Assembly (NCBI GenBank): GCA_049318625.1
Contig: JBMOGA010000014.1
Coordinates: 6,684-70,683 of the forward strand
DNA from: JBMOGA01 sp049318625
GTDB lineage: Bacteria; Pseudomonadota; Alphaproteobacteria; Rhizobiales; Hyphomicrobiaceae
DNA: 64,000 nt
Reading direction: 5' to 3'
In this document: positions 52,015-61,367 of the stretch, one piece after another
Layout: each line of letters opens with the position of its first letter
Numbering within the stretch: position 1 is the first letter of the stretch
The notes under the pieces: generated by a model
The model's input: only the letters and a program-made list of their open reading frames with translations
What the model was told of the DNA's origin: nothing
The model's database searches: none
Program-made: the position numbers and the translations under genes

Positions 52015-52094
52015 GCCGGACGCCTAGCCGAGGACGGTGGCGCCGGCAAGGACGCCGGGGCCACCGGCCGCGACCATCGCTCCGGCACCCACCA

Positions 52095-53198
52095 TCACCC
52101 GCGCCGCTTCCGGGCCGGATCCCACAGCTTGACGCCGACGCGGCGGTACTGCGGCGGCATCGCCACTTCGGCACCGAGCTCATAGGCCGCATGCCAGCCC
52201 CAATGCGGATCGTCGAGGAACGCCCGCGCGATCGCCACCATGTCGGCCCGGCCCTCGGCGATGATCGCCTCGGCCTGCCGCGCCTCCGTGATCATGCCGA
52301 CCGCCATCACGGGAATCCCGACCGCCTTGCGGATCGCTTCGGCGAACGGCACCTGGAATCCGGGCGCGACCGGAACCTTGATTGCCGGATCGATGCCGCC
52401 GGTCGAAACGTCGATGAACTCGCAGCCGATCTCCTTCATGCGGCGAGCGAGTACGATCGAGTCCTCGATGCTCCAGCAGCCCTCCACCCAATCGACCGCC
52501 GAGATACGCAGGCCGAGCGGCTTCGAGCGCGGCCAGACCTTGCGCACGCTTTCGAACACGGCGAGCGGGAACCGCATGCGGTTCTCGAGGCTGCCGCCCC
52601 ACTGGTCGGTCCGCTTGTTCGAATAGGGGGAGAGGAACTGATGCAGCAGGTAGCCGTGCGCGCCGTGCACCTCCGCGACTTCGAAGCCCAACCGATCGGC
52701 GCGCCGGGCCGCCTCGGCGAACTTGCCGATGATGCGCGCAATGCTGCCCTCGTCGAGAACCGCCGGACGATGCCAGCCCTCGCCGAACGGCTCCGCCGAA
52801 GGCGCGAACGTCGGCCACGGGTTGTCCAGCTCGGGTTCGTTCAGCGTCTTGCCTTCCCACGGCCGCTTCGCCGAAGCCTTCCGCCCGGCATGGCCGAGCT
52901 GAATGCCGACCTTGGCGGTGCCGAACCGGCGGCAGGCCTCCAGGACACGCTTCAGCGCCTGCTCGTGGGCATCCGAATAGAGGCCGACGCAGCCGTGCGT
53001 GATGCGGCCGAGCTCTTCCACCGCCGTCGCCTCGACCAGCAAGAGACCGGCACCCGAGTTGGAGAGCATGCCGAGATGCATCACGTGCCAGTCGTTGGCC
53101 AAGCCGTTGTCGGCCGAGTACTGGCACATCGGCGAGACGACCAGACGGTTGGACAGTTCGAGTTCGCCGAGGCGATAGGGCGCAAACAGTTGGCTCAT
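52095..53198 (-). CDS. Old Yellow Enzyme family NADH:flavin oxidoreductase (YqjM-like)
   Basis: 367 aa FMN barrel. MCQYSADNG holds the Cys that tunes FMN in the YqjM class, IQLGHAGRKAS and the HGAHGYLLHQFLSPYSNKRTDQWGG active-site segment are conserved. It reduces activated C=C bonds or nitro compounds with NAD(P)H. The start at 53198 begins the barrel (MSQLFAPYRLGELEL). Divergent IclR regulator 178 bases away with a dyad in between suggests control by it. Physiological substrate is unknown. Length normal. Confidence 0.93.
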   Translation of the reverse strand: MSQLFAPYRLGELELSNRLVVSPMCQYSADNGLANDWHVMHLGMLSNSGAGLLLVEATAVEELGRITHGCVGLYSDAHEQALKRVLEACRRFGTAKVGIQLGHAGRKASAKRPWEGKTLNEPELDNPWPTFAPSAEPFGEGWHRPAVLDEGSIARIIGKFAEAARRADRLGFEVAEVHGAHGYLLHQFLSPYSNKRTDQWGGSLENRMRFPLAVFESVRKVWPRSKPLGLRISAVDWVEGCWSIEDSIVLARRMKEIGCEFIDVSTGGIDPAIKVPVAPGFQVPFAEAIRKAVGIPVMAVGMITEARQAEAIIAEGRADMVAIARAFLDDPHWGWHAAYELGAEVAMPPQYRRVGVKLWDPARKRRG

Positions 53199-53258
53199 GA
53201 AAGGGGCTCGTTGGCTCTTGTGGGGTGGGTCATACGAAAGGCGGATGACCATACATTC

Positions 53259-53274
53259 AGGTCGCCCTCGACCT
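53259..53274. promoter_or_regulatory. Operator candidate between oye and iclR
   Basis: AGGTCG-CCCT-CGACCT is a perfect 6-4-6 inverted repeat in the divergent promoter region, suitable for the dimeric IclR-type regulator. Confidence 0.45.
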
Positions 53275-53376
53275 CAATGGCGCCAGACGAGGTGCAGCCA
53301 TGACCGACGGCAGTTGGATTGATCCCGTGCCGGCGATCTCGCATACTTGCCGCCATCGTTTGATGACCGGCACGGC

Positions 53377-54231
53377 ATGACCATACGCCACGAGACGAAA
53401 GCGCCCGCATCGACCACGCGCCGCAGCCCCAAGCTTCGGCGCCGCACCCCGGTTCAACGTGAGAGCGACCATCGTCTCAACGCCATGGGAAAGGCATTCT
53501 CCATTCTCGAGATCGTCGCGGCGGCCCGCCAGCCCCTGACCATGGCCGAGATCCTGCGGGCCACCGGCCTGACCAAGCCGACGGCCCACCGGATCACCGC
53601 CGCGCTGTCGGACATGGGCCTGATCGAGCGGGATCGGCTGCTCGGCGGCTTCGTCGAAGGGCCGAGGCTGACCACGCTCGCCCTCGACGTTCTGCAAGCC
53701 TCGGCGCCGCGCAGCGTCCGCCAAGCCATCCTGAAAGCCGTTTCCGACGAGACCGGCGAAACCTGCAATCTCGGCGTGCTGGCGGGCTCGGAAGTCATCT
53801 ATATCGACCGCGTCGAAGCGAAATGGCCGCTCGGCCTGCGGTTCGAGGCCGGCAGCCGGGTCCCGGCCCACTGCACCGCCATCGGCAAGCTGTTGCTCTC
53901 GCGGCTGTCGCCCCGCGACCGGCGCGCGGTACTGGCGACCCTGCGGCTCGCCCGGTACACCAGCCGGACCCTGGTCGACACGGCGGCGCTGGCCGCCGAA
54001 CTCGACCGGATCGCCGCATCCGACATCTCGGTCGACAATGGCGAATTCATCGACGGCGTCGTCTGCGTCGCCGTACCGGTCATCACAGGCACCGGCCGCG
54101 TGCTGGGCGGCATCGCGGTGTCCGCGCCCGAGGCACGCATCTCGCTCGACCAGGCCCGCGGCTTCGTCGACACCATGCGCGCCGCAGCGGAACGTCTGGC
54201 GGCCACTTTTACCAAGACCGACGCGGATTGA
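53377..54231 (+). CDS. IclR-family transcription regulator
   Basis: 284 aa. After a basic N-terminal tail (about 35 residues) the winged HTH spans 38-95 (LTMAEILRATGLTKPTAHRITAAL). The IclR effector domain is 110-275, with ETCNLGVLAGSEVIYIDRVE and the typical AHCTAIGKLLLS. Effector ligands in this family are often aromatic or organic acids. Divergent from the Old Yellow Enzyme gene, which it probably controls; the TonB gene follows on the same strand. ATG 53377 is preferred over a TTG ten codons upstream. Confidence 0.92.
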   Translation: MTIRHETKAPASTTRRSPKLRRRTPVQRESDHRLNAMGKAFSILEIVAAARQPLTMAEILRATGLTKPTAHRITAALSDMGLIERDRLLGGFVEGPRLTTLALDVLQASAPRSVRQAILKAVSDETGETCNLGVLAGSEVIYIDRVEAKWPLGLRFEAGSRVPAHCTAIGKLLLSRLSPRDRRAVLATLRLARYTSRTLVDTAALAAELDRIAASDISVDNGEFIDGVVCVAVPVITGTGRVLGGIAVSAPEARISLDQARGFVDTMRAAAERLAATFTKTDAD

Positions 54232-54342
54232 GCCTCCGACGGTGTGGCACGCACTACCGCGGACGACCCGCCACATCGACAAGTTGCGAGAGCCTGGGAT
54301 CCGCTGCACAAGGGCGGGCGGACAGGAGGCATTCGCGATCGC

Positions 54343-55227
54343 ATGCCGACCGAGCTAGCGAGCCAGGACGACACCATCCCCCTCGATCCGTTGGGCGGCT
54401 TGGCGTTGGACGTCGAAGGTCGACGCACGCCGAGTTCCCGGCCACGGTCGACACTGCCGGAGGGCGTTGCGGCGGCGACGGTGTTGCACGGCGCCTTTCT
54501 GACCCTGGCGTTCTGGGTAATGGCGCCGGCCGCCGTCTCGGACCGCGAATCCGCGCTCGAATCGATCGGCGTCGACATCGTGATCGAGCGCATCGCATCC
54601 CGGCCACTGCCCGAGCCGGGCGGCGCGCCGGGGCGCGAGGACGACAGCCGGGCCACCATATCCTCGGCAGATCTGGCGGCCCGGGAGAGCGAAGAGCCCC
54701 CTGCCGCCGCGGCCGAAGTCGCCCCCGAGACAACCGCGCCGCCGGCGCCCGAGTCCGACCGGCCCGTCGCCCCGGACGAGACGGAAGCCGCGCCCCAAGT
54801 GGCGGAGCGCATCGCCATGCCCGGAATCGTCACCACCACCGCCGCGCCGCAGCCCTCGGCGCCCGTCGACCCGGCGGACGACGACCGCAAGACCAGCCCC
54901 GATACCGACCGGAAAGCCCTGGCCACAGCGCCGCTGTCCCCGGCCGCGGCCGGAGGCGGCCGCGCGTCCGCCTACCTGTCCAGCGTGTTCGAAACCTTGC
55001 GCAGCCGTCCTCCGCGTCCGTATGCCGGCCCGCGCCGCACCGTGTTCGTCCGCTTCGTCATTGGTCGCGACGGCAATGTCGCGACCATCGAGGTCCGCCG
55101 CTCCAGCGGATCAACTGAGGTCGACGAATCGGCGCGCGACTTCATTCGCCGCACCCGGTTTCCGGCGCCCCCGGCCGATGTGCCGGCCAAGGATCTCGAC
55201 GTCGGAATCGAACTGACCTTCGGCTGA
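54343..55227 (+). CDS. TonB-family energy transducer
   Basis: 294 aa. One membrane anchor (about 45-66, AAATVLHGAFLTLAFWVM), a long Pro/Ala/Glu periplasmic spacer, and a C-terminal TonB domain (about 220-294; PPRPYAGPRRTVFVRFVIGRDGNVATIEVRRSSGS...). It would connect proton-motive force to outer-membrane receptors. No exbB, exbD or TonB-dependent receptor lies in the window. The start choice is uncertain: AGGAGG is at 54324, 13 bases before ATG 54343, and a GTG start 33 codons upstream is open. Upstream residues show no family features. Confidence 0.8.
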   Translation: MPTELASQDDTIPLDPLGGLALDVEGRRTPSSRPRSTLPEGVAAATVLHGAFLTLAFWVMAPAAVSDRESALESIGVDIVIERIASRPLPEPGGAPGREDDSRATISSADLAARESEEPPAAAAEVAPETTAPPAPESDRPVAPDETEAAPQVAERIAMPGIVTTTAAPQPSAPVDPADDDRKTSPDTDRKALATAPLSPAAAGGGRASAYLSSVFETLRSRPPRPYAGPRRTVFVRFVIGRDGNVATIEVRRSSGSTEVDESARDFIRRTRFPAPPADVPAKDLDVGIELTFG

Positions 55228-55316
55228 ACGTCCCGCACGGGCTGAAAGCCGCAAGACCGCCGAACCGCCCGCCTGCTAAAAGTGCGCCGGACCAGACACC
55301 GCCCGCAGGGAACCCC

Positions 55317-56978
55317 ATGGCACGCCTCGCCCGCGATCTCGACCGGTTGAAGCCCCACTACGACGTCGTCATCGTCGGTTCCGGCTATGGCGGCGGCATC
55401 TCGGCCTCGCGACTGGCCCGTGCCGGCAAGTCCGTCGCCGTGCTCGAACGCGGACGCGAATGGCAGACCGGCGAATTCCCGAGCCGATTCCCCGAGGTTC
55501 GCGCCCAGCTCCAAGTCACCTCGCAACGCCACCGCCTCGGCTCCGACACAGCCCTGTACGACGTGCGCATGGGCGAGGACATGCACGTTCTCGTCGGCTG
55601 CGGCGTGGGTGGCGGCTCGCTCGTCAATGCCGGCGTCGCACTGCGGCCAGATGCGCGCGTCTTCGCCGACGAGGTCTGGCCGGGCCAAATCCGCCAGGAC
55701 GGCCTGCTCGACGAGGGGTTCGCCCGGGCCGCCGCCTGGCTCGCCCCCGCCCAGGACCCGCAGGCTCAGTCGCGGACCAAGTTGGCGGCGCTCACCACCG
55801 CCGGTCGCACCCTCGACAAGCATCCGGCTCCGACCCCGGTCGCCGTCAGCTTCGCGGCCCGCACCAACGCCGCGGGTATCGAGCAACCGGCCTGCACCGG
55901 CTGCGGCGATTGCGTCGGCGGCTGCAACGTCGGCGCCAAGAACACGGTCGCGTTGACCTATCTGCCCGACGCCGTGCGCCACGGCGCCGAGATTTTCACC
56001 CATGCCAAGGTCCGCGCCGTGACGCCCGGCCGCGCTCATCGCTGGAACGTCCACCTCGTTCGCAGCGATACGAATGGCACGGACGAGATCGTCGTCGGCG
56101 CCGATCTGGTGATCCTGTCGGCCGGCACGCTTGGATCGACCGAGATCCTGCTGCGCTCGCGCGACCGCGGCCTCGCCCTGTCCGACCGCTTGGGCCAGGG
56201 CTTTTCGGCCAACGGCGACATCATCGCCTTCGGCTACGGCGCCAACATTCCTGTCGACGCGGTCGGTGTCGGCCACCCCATCAAGGAGGGGTTGTCGGCG
56301 GTCGGCGCGTCCGTGACCGGCCACCTCGCGTTTGACGATCCGGCCGCGCTTGCGAACGGATTGTGCATCCAGGAAGGCGTGCTGCCCTCGGGCCTCGCCC
56401 CCATGCTGCCGGCGCTGTTCATTCCGAATGGTCGCCTGCTCGGCGCACTGCAGAGCCTCATCGCTGGCGTCTACAAGGGCCCGTTCGCCCGCTTGCAGAC
56501 CTTCTTCGCCGTATCGCACGATACGGCATCCGGCCGCTTCGCTCTCGACGGCGACCACTTGCGCCTGAGCTGGCCCGGTGCCGCCGACGAGCCCGTCTAC
56601 GCGCGCCTTGATGCCATGCTGTCCAAGCTCGTCGGTGGGGTCGGCGGCTCCTACGTCAAGAACCCGCTCGCGGGCACCGTCATGGGCCATCAGCCGGCGA
56701 CTGCCCATCCGCTCGGCGGCTGCGGCATGGGCACGGAACGCTCGTCGGGGATGGTCGACCACAAATGTCGCGTGTTCGACGCGAGCCCCGGCGCCGGCGC
56801 GACCGGGGTCCACGCCGGCCTCTACGTGATCGACGGGGCCATCATTCCGCGCTCGCTCGGCGTCAACCCGCTGCTGACGATTTCGGCCCTGTCCGAACGG
56901 GCGATGATCCATCTCGCGTCGGATCATGGACTGTCGTTCGACGTCGCCCCGATTCAACCAAGACCGGAAGCCCTCTAA
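55317..56978 (+). CDS. GMC oxidoreductase, cholesterol-oxidase-like, with cysteine cluster
   Basis: 553 aa. FAD motif VVIVGSGYGGGISASRLA (18-35), VGCGVGGGSLVN, and C-terminal PLGGCGMG ... GVNPLLTISALSERA as in cholesterol oxidase/GMC relatives. Residues 193-203 are CTGCGDCVGGC followed by NVGAKNT, a Cys-x2-Cys-x2-Cys-x3-Cys pattern resembling ferredoxin ligands. It probably oxidises a sterol-like or other alcohol; an additional Fe-S cluster is possible. Convergent with the MFS gene: the stops overlap by four bases. No signal peptide. Confidence 0.9.
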   Translation: MARLARDLDRLKPHYDVVIVGSGYGGGISASRLARAGKSVAVLERGREWQTGEFPSRFPEVRAQLQVTSQRHRLGSDTALYDVRMGEDMHVLVGCGVGGGSLVNAGVALRPDARVFADEVWPGQIRQDGLLDEGFARAAAWLAPAQDPQAQSRTKLAALTTAGRTLDKHPAPTPVAVSFAARTNAAGIEQPACTGCGDCVGGCNVGAKNTVALTYLPDAVRHGAEIFTHAKVRAVTPGRAHRWNVHLVRSDTNGTDEIVVGADLVILSAGTLGSTEILLRSRDRGLALSDRLGQGFSANGDIIAFGYGANIPVDAVGVGHPIKEGLSAVGASVTGHLAFDDPAALANGLCIQEGVLPSGLAPMLPALFIPNGRLLGALQSLIAGVYKGPFARLQTFFAVSHDTASGRFALDGDHLRLSWPGAADEPVYARLDAMLSKLVGGVGGSYVKNPLAGTVMGHQPATAHPLGGCGMGTERSSGMVDHKCRVFDASPGAGATGVHAGLYVIDGAIIPRSLGVNPLLTISALSERAMIHLASDHGLSFDVAPIQPRPEAL

Positions 56979-58501
56979 TCCTGGCGTGCAACGGCTCGCG
57001 CCGGCTTCATGCGGGCCAGCAGGCACAGCGGGAGGATAGCGCAGGCGACAACGGTGTAGAGCACGAAGGCGTTGGAGTAGCCGATCATGGTCGCCTGTCG
57101 GTTGATCTCGCGGGCGAACCGGGCCGCCCCCTGCACCGTGTCGATCGACCACGCCCCCGAGACCCACGGCAGATCCCAAAGTCGGTTGTAGCTCGACACC
57201 GTCTCGACCATGCGAGCGTAGTTGGCGCCGGTTGCACGGACGATCTCCGAGACAGCCACCGAGATGAACAGCGACGAACCGACATTGCGCAGCAGGTGGA
57301 ACATCGCCATGGCCTCGGCACGATGCTCCGCCGGAAGCGTGTAGAACGTGATGACCGTCATCGGGACCCACGACAGACCGACCGACATGCCCTGCAGGCA
57401 GCTGTTCAAGCCGAGTTCGTAGGTGCTGACGTTGAGGTCGTAGGTCAGCATCCAGAACCCGGCGATCGCCTGCATCGAAGCCCCGAGCAACATGGTGATC
57501 CGCGGATCTAGCCGTTGCAGGAGCATCGCCAGGAAGAAGCCGAGGGCCGCGCCGATCCCGCGCCAGCCGACGAAGGCGCCGATCTCGGAATCCGGAAATC
57601 CTGCCTGTTGCTGCAGCAATGGCGGCATCAGCACGATCGGCGCGAAGTTCAGCATGCCAAACAGGGTGACCATGGCGAGACCGAGCGCATAGTTGCGGTC
57701 GGCGAGCAGCCGCAACCGGATGAAGGGCCGCTCCGCGGTCAGGCTGTGAACGACGAACATGTAGAGCGAGACACACGCGAGGAACGTGACGACGATCACC
57801 TCGTTCGATTCGAACCAGTCGAGCCGCTGCCCGCGCGAGAACACGAGTTGCGCCCCGGCGATCGCGATCGACAGACTGATGAACCCCAACCAATCGAGCG
57901 AAATCGGTCGGCTGTCGGGGTCCGGCGGCAGGGCGAAGCGAAAGCCGATGGCCGTCAGCACCGCCACCGGCAGCACCATCCAGAACCCCCAGCGCCAGCC
58001 GAATTCCTCCGAGACCCGCCCCCCGAGCGTCGGCCCAAGCGCCGGCCCGATCATGTTGGCCATGCCGTAGATGGCTGTGATGAAGCCGTGCTGGCGCTGC
58101 GGGAAGGCGTCGAGCAGGATGGCCTGGCCGAGCGGCACAAGGGGCGCTCCGGCAGCCCCCTGCACGACCCGCCAGAACACCAGCGACTCGAGCGACGTCG
58201 CGAACCCGCAGAACAGCGTGGCCACGCTGAAGCCCGTGGCGCACCAGACCATAGTGGCCCGCCGGCCGAACCGCGCCGCCAGCCACCCGGTCATCGGCGT
58301 CGCCACCGCTGTGGCCACGATGTTGAACGTCATCGTCCAGGAGATCTCGTCCTGGGTGGCGGACAAGGCCCCCTGCATTTGCGGCAGCAGCGCCGACGAG
58401 ATCAGAACGGTCGCCGTATAGATGGTCGATCCGAGCACGACTGTCGCGAGCACCAGCACGCGTTGCCAATAGGTCAGCTGGTAGACGGTTTCGTCGGTCA
58501 T
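56975..58501 (-). CDS. DHA2-family MFS exporter (EmrB-like)
   Basis: 508 aa with about 14 membrane segments. Motifs of the DHA2 group: WTMTFNIVATAVATPMTGWLAARFGRR (motif A and helix), and LDAFPQRQHG ... GPALGPTLGG (motif C). It expels lipophilic compounds with proton antiport. The divergent HlyD gene 135 bases away is the expected membrane-fusion partner. ATG 58501 is chosen because the family head begins there. No outer-membrane TolC-like gene in the window, so the third component must be encoded elsewhere. Confidence 0.93.
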   Translation of the reverse strand: MTDETVYQLTYWQRVLVLATVVLGSTIYTATVLISSALLPQMQGALSATQDEISWTMTFNIVATAVATPMTGWLAARFGRRATMVWCATGFSVATLFCGFATSLESLVFWRVVQGAAGAPLVPLGQAILLDAFPQRQHGFITAIYGMANMIGPALGPTLGGRVSEEFGWRWGFWMVLPVAVLTAIGFRFALPPDPDSRPISLDWLGFISLSIAIAGAQLVFSRGQRLDWFESNEVIVVTFLACVSLYMFVVHSLTAERPFIRLRLLADRNYALGLAMVTLFGMLNFAPIVLMPPLLQQQAGFPDSEIGAFVGWRGIGAALGFFLAMLLQRLDPRITMLLGASMQAIAGFWMLTYDLNVSTYELGLNSCLQGMSVGLSWVPMTVITFYTLPAEHRAEAMAMFHLLRNVGSSLFISVAVSEIVRATGANYARMVETVSSYNRLWDLPWVSGAWSIDTVQGAARFAREINRQATMIGYSNAFVLYTVVACAILPLCLLARMKPARAVARQD

Positions 58502-58635
58502 GCTATGCGGCGACACCGCTAGGAGGGATCGAAGGCCCATCGTATCGTTATCGCGCGCGACGGGACAGACGGCCCACGTCAGATCAGCTGGCCGGAATTG
58601 TTGGGCTGGCGGTGCAATTGGGAAGGATCAGCGGC

Positions 58636-59700
58636 GTGGCGTTGGCCAGACACGCATGGACGCGAGTCACCTTGATCTGGGGCCTGCCGGCGCTTGCGGT
58701 CGTCCTGGCCGCCGTCGCGTGGCTCCACTCGGGGCGCTACGTGGCCACCGAGAACGCCTATGTGAAGGCCGATATCGCCCAGGTCTCGGCGGAAGTGGCC
58801 GGTCGGGTCGCCGAGGTCCGCGTCCATGACCACCAGCAAGTCGCGAGGGACGATATACTCGTCCTGCTCGACCGCGAGCCGCTGGAGATCGCCTTGGCCA
58901 GGGCCGAGGCCGAGGTCGACGCGGCCCGGGGCATGGTCCGCACCTTGATCGCAACCTTCCGGGAAGCCCAAAGCGAACTGACCGAGGCCGAGAACCGGAT
59001 TTCGTACTGGGACGCCCAACTGGAGCGGCAGAAGCAGTTGAGCGAACGCGGCGTCGTCTCCTCGGCCAAGCTCGAGGAGACCGAGAACACCGCCGCCACG
59101 GCCCGCGACAGGATGCAGGTCGCCCGCCGCAAGCTGGAGCGGACCCTCGCGCAACTCGCCAATCAGCCCGATCGGCCCATCGATCAGCATCCTCTCGTGC
59201 GCGAAAAGCTCGCGGCTCGCGATCGCGCCGCCTACGACCTCAGTCGCGTCACCATTCGCGCGCCGATCAGCGGCATCGTGGTCAATGCCAAGCTGCAGCC
59301 CGGCGAACAGATCAAGTCGGCGACAGCCTTGTTCGTCATCGTCTCCGACGCCGCGCCCTGGGTCGAGGCCAACTTCAAGGAAACCGAATTGACCAATGTC
59401 CGGCCCGGTCAGAAAGCGACCGTCGTGCTGGACATCTACCCGGAGGTCGAGTGGGAGGCCGAGATCCAGAGTATCAGCCCCGCCACCGGCGCCGAGTTTG
59501 CGCTGCTGCCGCCGCAGAATGCCTCCGGCAACTGGGTCAAGGTCGTCCAACGGCTGCCCGTGCGCCTGAAGATCAGCCCGAAGCCGGGGCAGCCGCCGTT
59601 GCGCGCGGGCATGACGGCAACCGTCCGTGTCGACACCGGCAAGGAACGCAAGCTCGCAGACCTGCTCGGCTGGACAGCCTTTGCCACCGGACAGAAGTAG
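58636..59700 (+). CDS. HlyD-family membrane fusion protein (EmrA-like)
   Basis: 354 aa. Membrane anchor at about 10-32 (VTLIWGLPALAVVLAAVAWL), a biotinyl-lipoyl half (ENAYVKADIAQVSAEVAGRV), a long coiled coil (about 80-180) and the second lipoyl/beta-barrel half (RAPISGIVVNAKLQPGEQI ... VEANFKETELTNV). It bridges the inner-membrane EmrB-like pump to an outer-membrane channel. GTG 58636 has GGAAGGA eight bases upstream; GTG 58612 eight codons earlier has no ribosome site. It is divergent from the pump gene, possibly with shared regulation. Confidence 0.93.
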   Translation: MALARHAWTRVTLIWGLPALAVVLAAVAWLHSGRYVATENAYVKADIAQVSAEVAGRVAEVRVHDHQQVARDDILVLLDREPLEIALARAEAEVDAARGMVRTLIATFREAQSELTEAENRISYWDAQLERQKQLSERGVVSSAKLEETENTAATARDRMQVARRKLERTLAQLANQPDRPIDQHPLVREKLAARDRAAYDLSRVTIRAPISGIVVNAKLQPGEQIKSATALFVIVSDAAPWVEANFKETELTNVRPGQKATVVLDIYPEVEWEAEIQSISPATGAEFALLPPQNASGNWVKVVQRLPVRLKISPKPGQPPLRAGMTATVRVDTGKERKLADLLGWTAFATGQK

Positions 59701-59775
59701 CCACGCCGTATTAGGATGCCCGACCCGGAGCCGCCCGAGCGAGCCCCGCAGCTTTCGTATCGAGGACCTGCCAAC

Positions 59776-60930
59776 ATGACCCCGCTCGAGCAATCGGTGA
59801 CTCAGTGGCTCGCCAGCCAGAAGGTGGCGATGCTCGACCTTTTGGCAGACCTCGTGAACGTCGACAGCGGCAGCTACGACAAGGCCGGCGTCGACGCTGC
59901 GGGCGCCCGGCTCGAAGCCTTTTTCGCAGGCCATGGCCTGACCGCGCGGCGCGAGCCCATCGCGGCCTACGGCGACGCCATCCACGTCCGCCTGGACGAC
60001 CGGCTGGTCAACGAGCGCCCCGTCGTGCTGATGGGCCACCGCGACACCGTTTTCCAGAAGGGCGAGGCGGCCCGCCGCCCGTTCCGCGTCGCCGACGGCC
60101 GCGCTTATGGACCCGGCGTCGCCGACATGAAGGCTGGCCTGGTCATCAACGCGTTCGTCCTCGCCGCCTACAAGCGCGCCGGCGGAGCCCCCGTTCCGCT
60201 CGCCGCGCTGATCACCGGCGACGAGGAGATCGGCTCGCCGGGCTCGCGGCCGATCATCGAGCGGACCGCCGGCGAAGCCCGCACCGTGCTCAATTCGGAA
60301 CCCGGCCGGCCGAGCGGCAACATCGTCACCGGACGCAAGGGCGGCGTCTTCATGACGGTGCGGGTCGAAGGCAAGCCGGCCCACTCCGGCGGAAACTTCG
60401 AGGCCGGCATCAGTGCCATCGGCGAGATCGCCCAGAAGATCGTCGCCTTGCACGCCTTGACCGACCTGTCCCAGGGTATCACCGTCAATGTCGGGCTGGT
60501 CAGCGGCGGCGAGGCGGTCAACATGGTGGCCCCCTGGGCCGAAGCCGGGGTCGATTTGCGCTATGTCGCGCTGCCGCAGCGCGCGGGCCTCATGGAGCGC
60601 ATCGAGGCGATCGTGGCCACCAGCTTCGTGCCCGGCACGCGGGCGACACTCGAGATCCGCGGCGAGTTCGTGCCGCTCAATCCGACACCGGCCAGCGAGC
60701 GGCTGTTCGAGATCTATCGCGCCGCGGCCGCCGAATCCGGTCTGACCATCGAGGGCGAGTTCTCCGGTGGCTGTGCCGACTCAGGCTTCACCGCAGCCAT
60801 GGGGTGCCCGACCTTGTGCGCGGTCGGCCCGGTCGGCGGTAAGGCCCACACGCCCGACGAGTACCTGGAGATCGCCAGTCTCGTGCCACGCGCGCAAGCC
60901 CTGGCCCTGGCGGTCGCCCGCATCAGCTGA
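59776..60930 (+). CDS. M20-family metallopeptidase (glutamate carboxypeptidase-like)
   Basis: 384 aa. Zinc ligands and catalytic residues: MGHRDTVF (His and Asp), GPGVADMKAG (bridging Asp), TGDEEIGSPGSR (base Glu and ligand Glu), and a lid domain (about 180-290) with the oligomerisation strand. Resembles carboxypeptidase G2, which removes C-terminal Glu from folates and related amides; other family members act as acylases. ATG 59776 has GAGGA eight bases before it, preferred to 59716. No signal peptide, so it should be cytoplasmic. It follows the emrA-like gene by 75 bases. Confidence 0.88.
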   Translation: MTPLEQSVTQWLASQKVAMLDLLADLVNVDSGSYDKAGVDAAGARLEAFFAGHGLTARREPIAAYGDAIHVRLDDRLVNERPVVLMGHRDTVFQKGEAARRPFRVADGRAYGPGVADMKAGLVINAFVLAAYKRAGGAPVPLAALITGDEEIGSPGSRPIIERTAGEARTVLNSEPGRPSGNIVTGRKGGVFMTVRVEGKPAHSGGNFEAGISAIGEIAQKIVALHALTDLSQGITVNVGLVSGGEAVNMVAPWAEAGVDLRYVALPQRAGLMERIEAIVATSFVPGTRATLEIRGEFVPLNPTPASERLFEIYRAAAAESGLTIEGEFSGGCADSGFTAAMGCPTLCAVGPVGGKAHTPDEYLEIASLVPRAQALALAVARIS

Positions 60931-60990
60931 GGTTTGGCCCGCCGTTGCGCCGAAACCCGGCCGATCCACAGACAACCAAAGGAGGAAACC

Positions 60991-61302
60991 ATGATCCACG
61001 TCATCGCGATCATCACCACGAAGCCCGGCCAGCGCGAGAACGTCCTGACCGCGTTCCGCGCCAATATGCCAGCCGTCCACGCCGAGGATGGCTGCATCGA
61101 ATACGTGCCGACGACCGACACACCCGATGTCGGCCCGTTCCAGACCGAACTCGGCCCCGACACCTTCGTCGTCGTCGAGAAGTGGTCGACGCTCGCAGCC
61201 CTCAAGGCGCACGCCGCCGCCCCCCACATGGCCGCCTATGGGGCCAAGGTGAAGGACATGATCGCAAGCCGCGTGATCCACGTGCTGAGCCCGGCTGGAT
61301 AG
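60991..61302 (+). CDS. Antibiotic biosynthesis monooxygenase (ABM) domain protein
   Basis: 103 aa, dimeric ferredoxin-like fold: MIHVIAIITTKPGQRENVL, EDGCIEYVPTTD, EKWSTLAALKAHAAAPHM (active His region). Such proteins are quinol or small-molecule monooxygenases without metal. ATG 60991 has GGAGGA four to nine bases before it; the longer frame is discarded. It is 60 bases after the M20 gene and probably in the same transcript. The 44-bp repeat pair starts at its stop codon. Substrate unknown. Confidence 0.9.
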   Translation: MIHVIAIITTKPGQRENVLTAFRANMPAVHAEDGCIEYVPTTDTPDVGPFQTELGPDTFVVVEKWSTLAALKAHAAAPHMAAYGAKVKDMIASRVIHVLSPAG

Positions 61303-61345
61303 GGTCTGATCGGCCGAGGTTGAAGCGCAACTCTGCGACCGAGAC
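61302..61345 (+). repeat. 44-bp direct repeat, copy 1
   Basis: Begins GGGTCTGATCGGCCGAGG and ends TGCGACCGAGAC. Matches copy 2 (61368) at 38 of 44 positions. Starts in the stop codon of the ABM gene. Confidence 0.65.
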
Positions 61346-61367
61346 CGTTAATCAGTCCCTGAAACAT

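Noticed and set aside
54972..58469. Open frame of 1165 codons on the minus strand
   Set aside because: It is the antisense shadow of the TonB, GMC and MFS genes; the composition (Arg/Gly/Ala/Asp) has no domain and real genes cover it.
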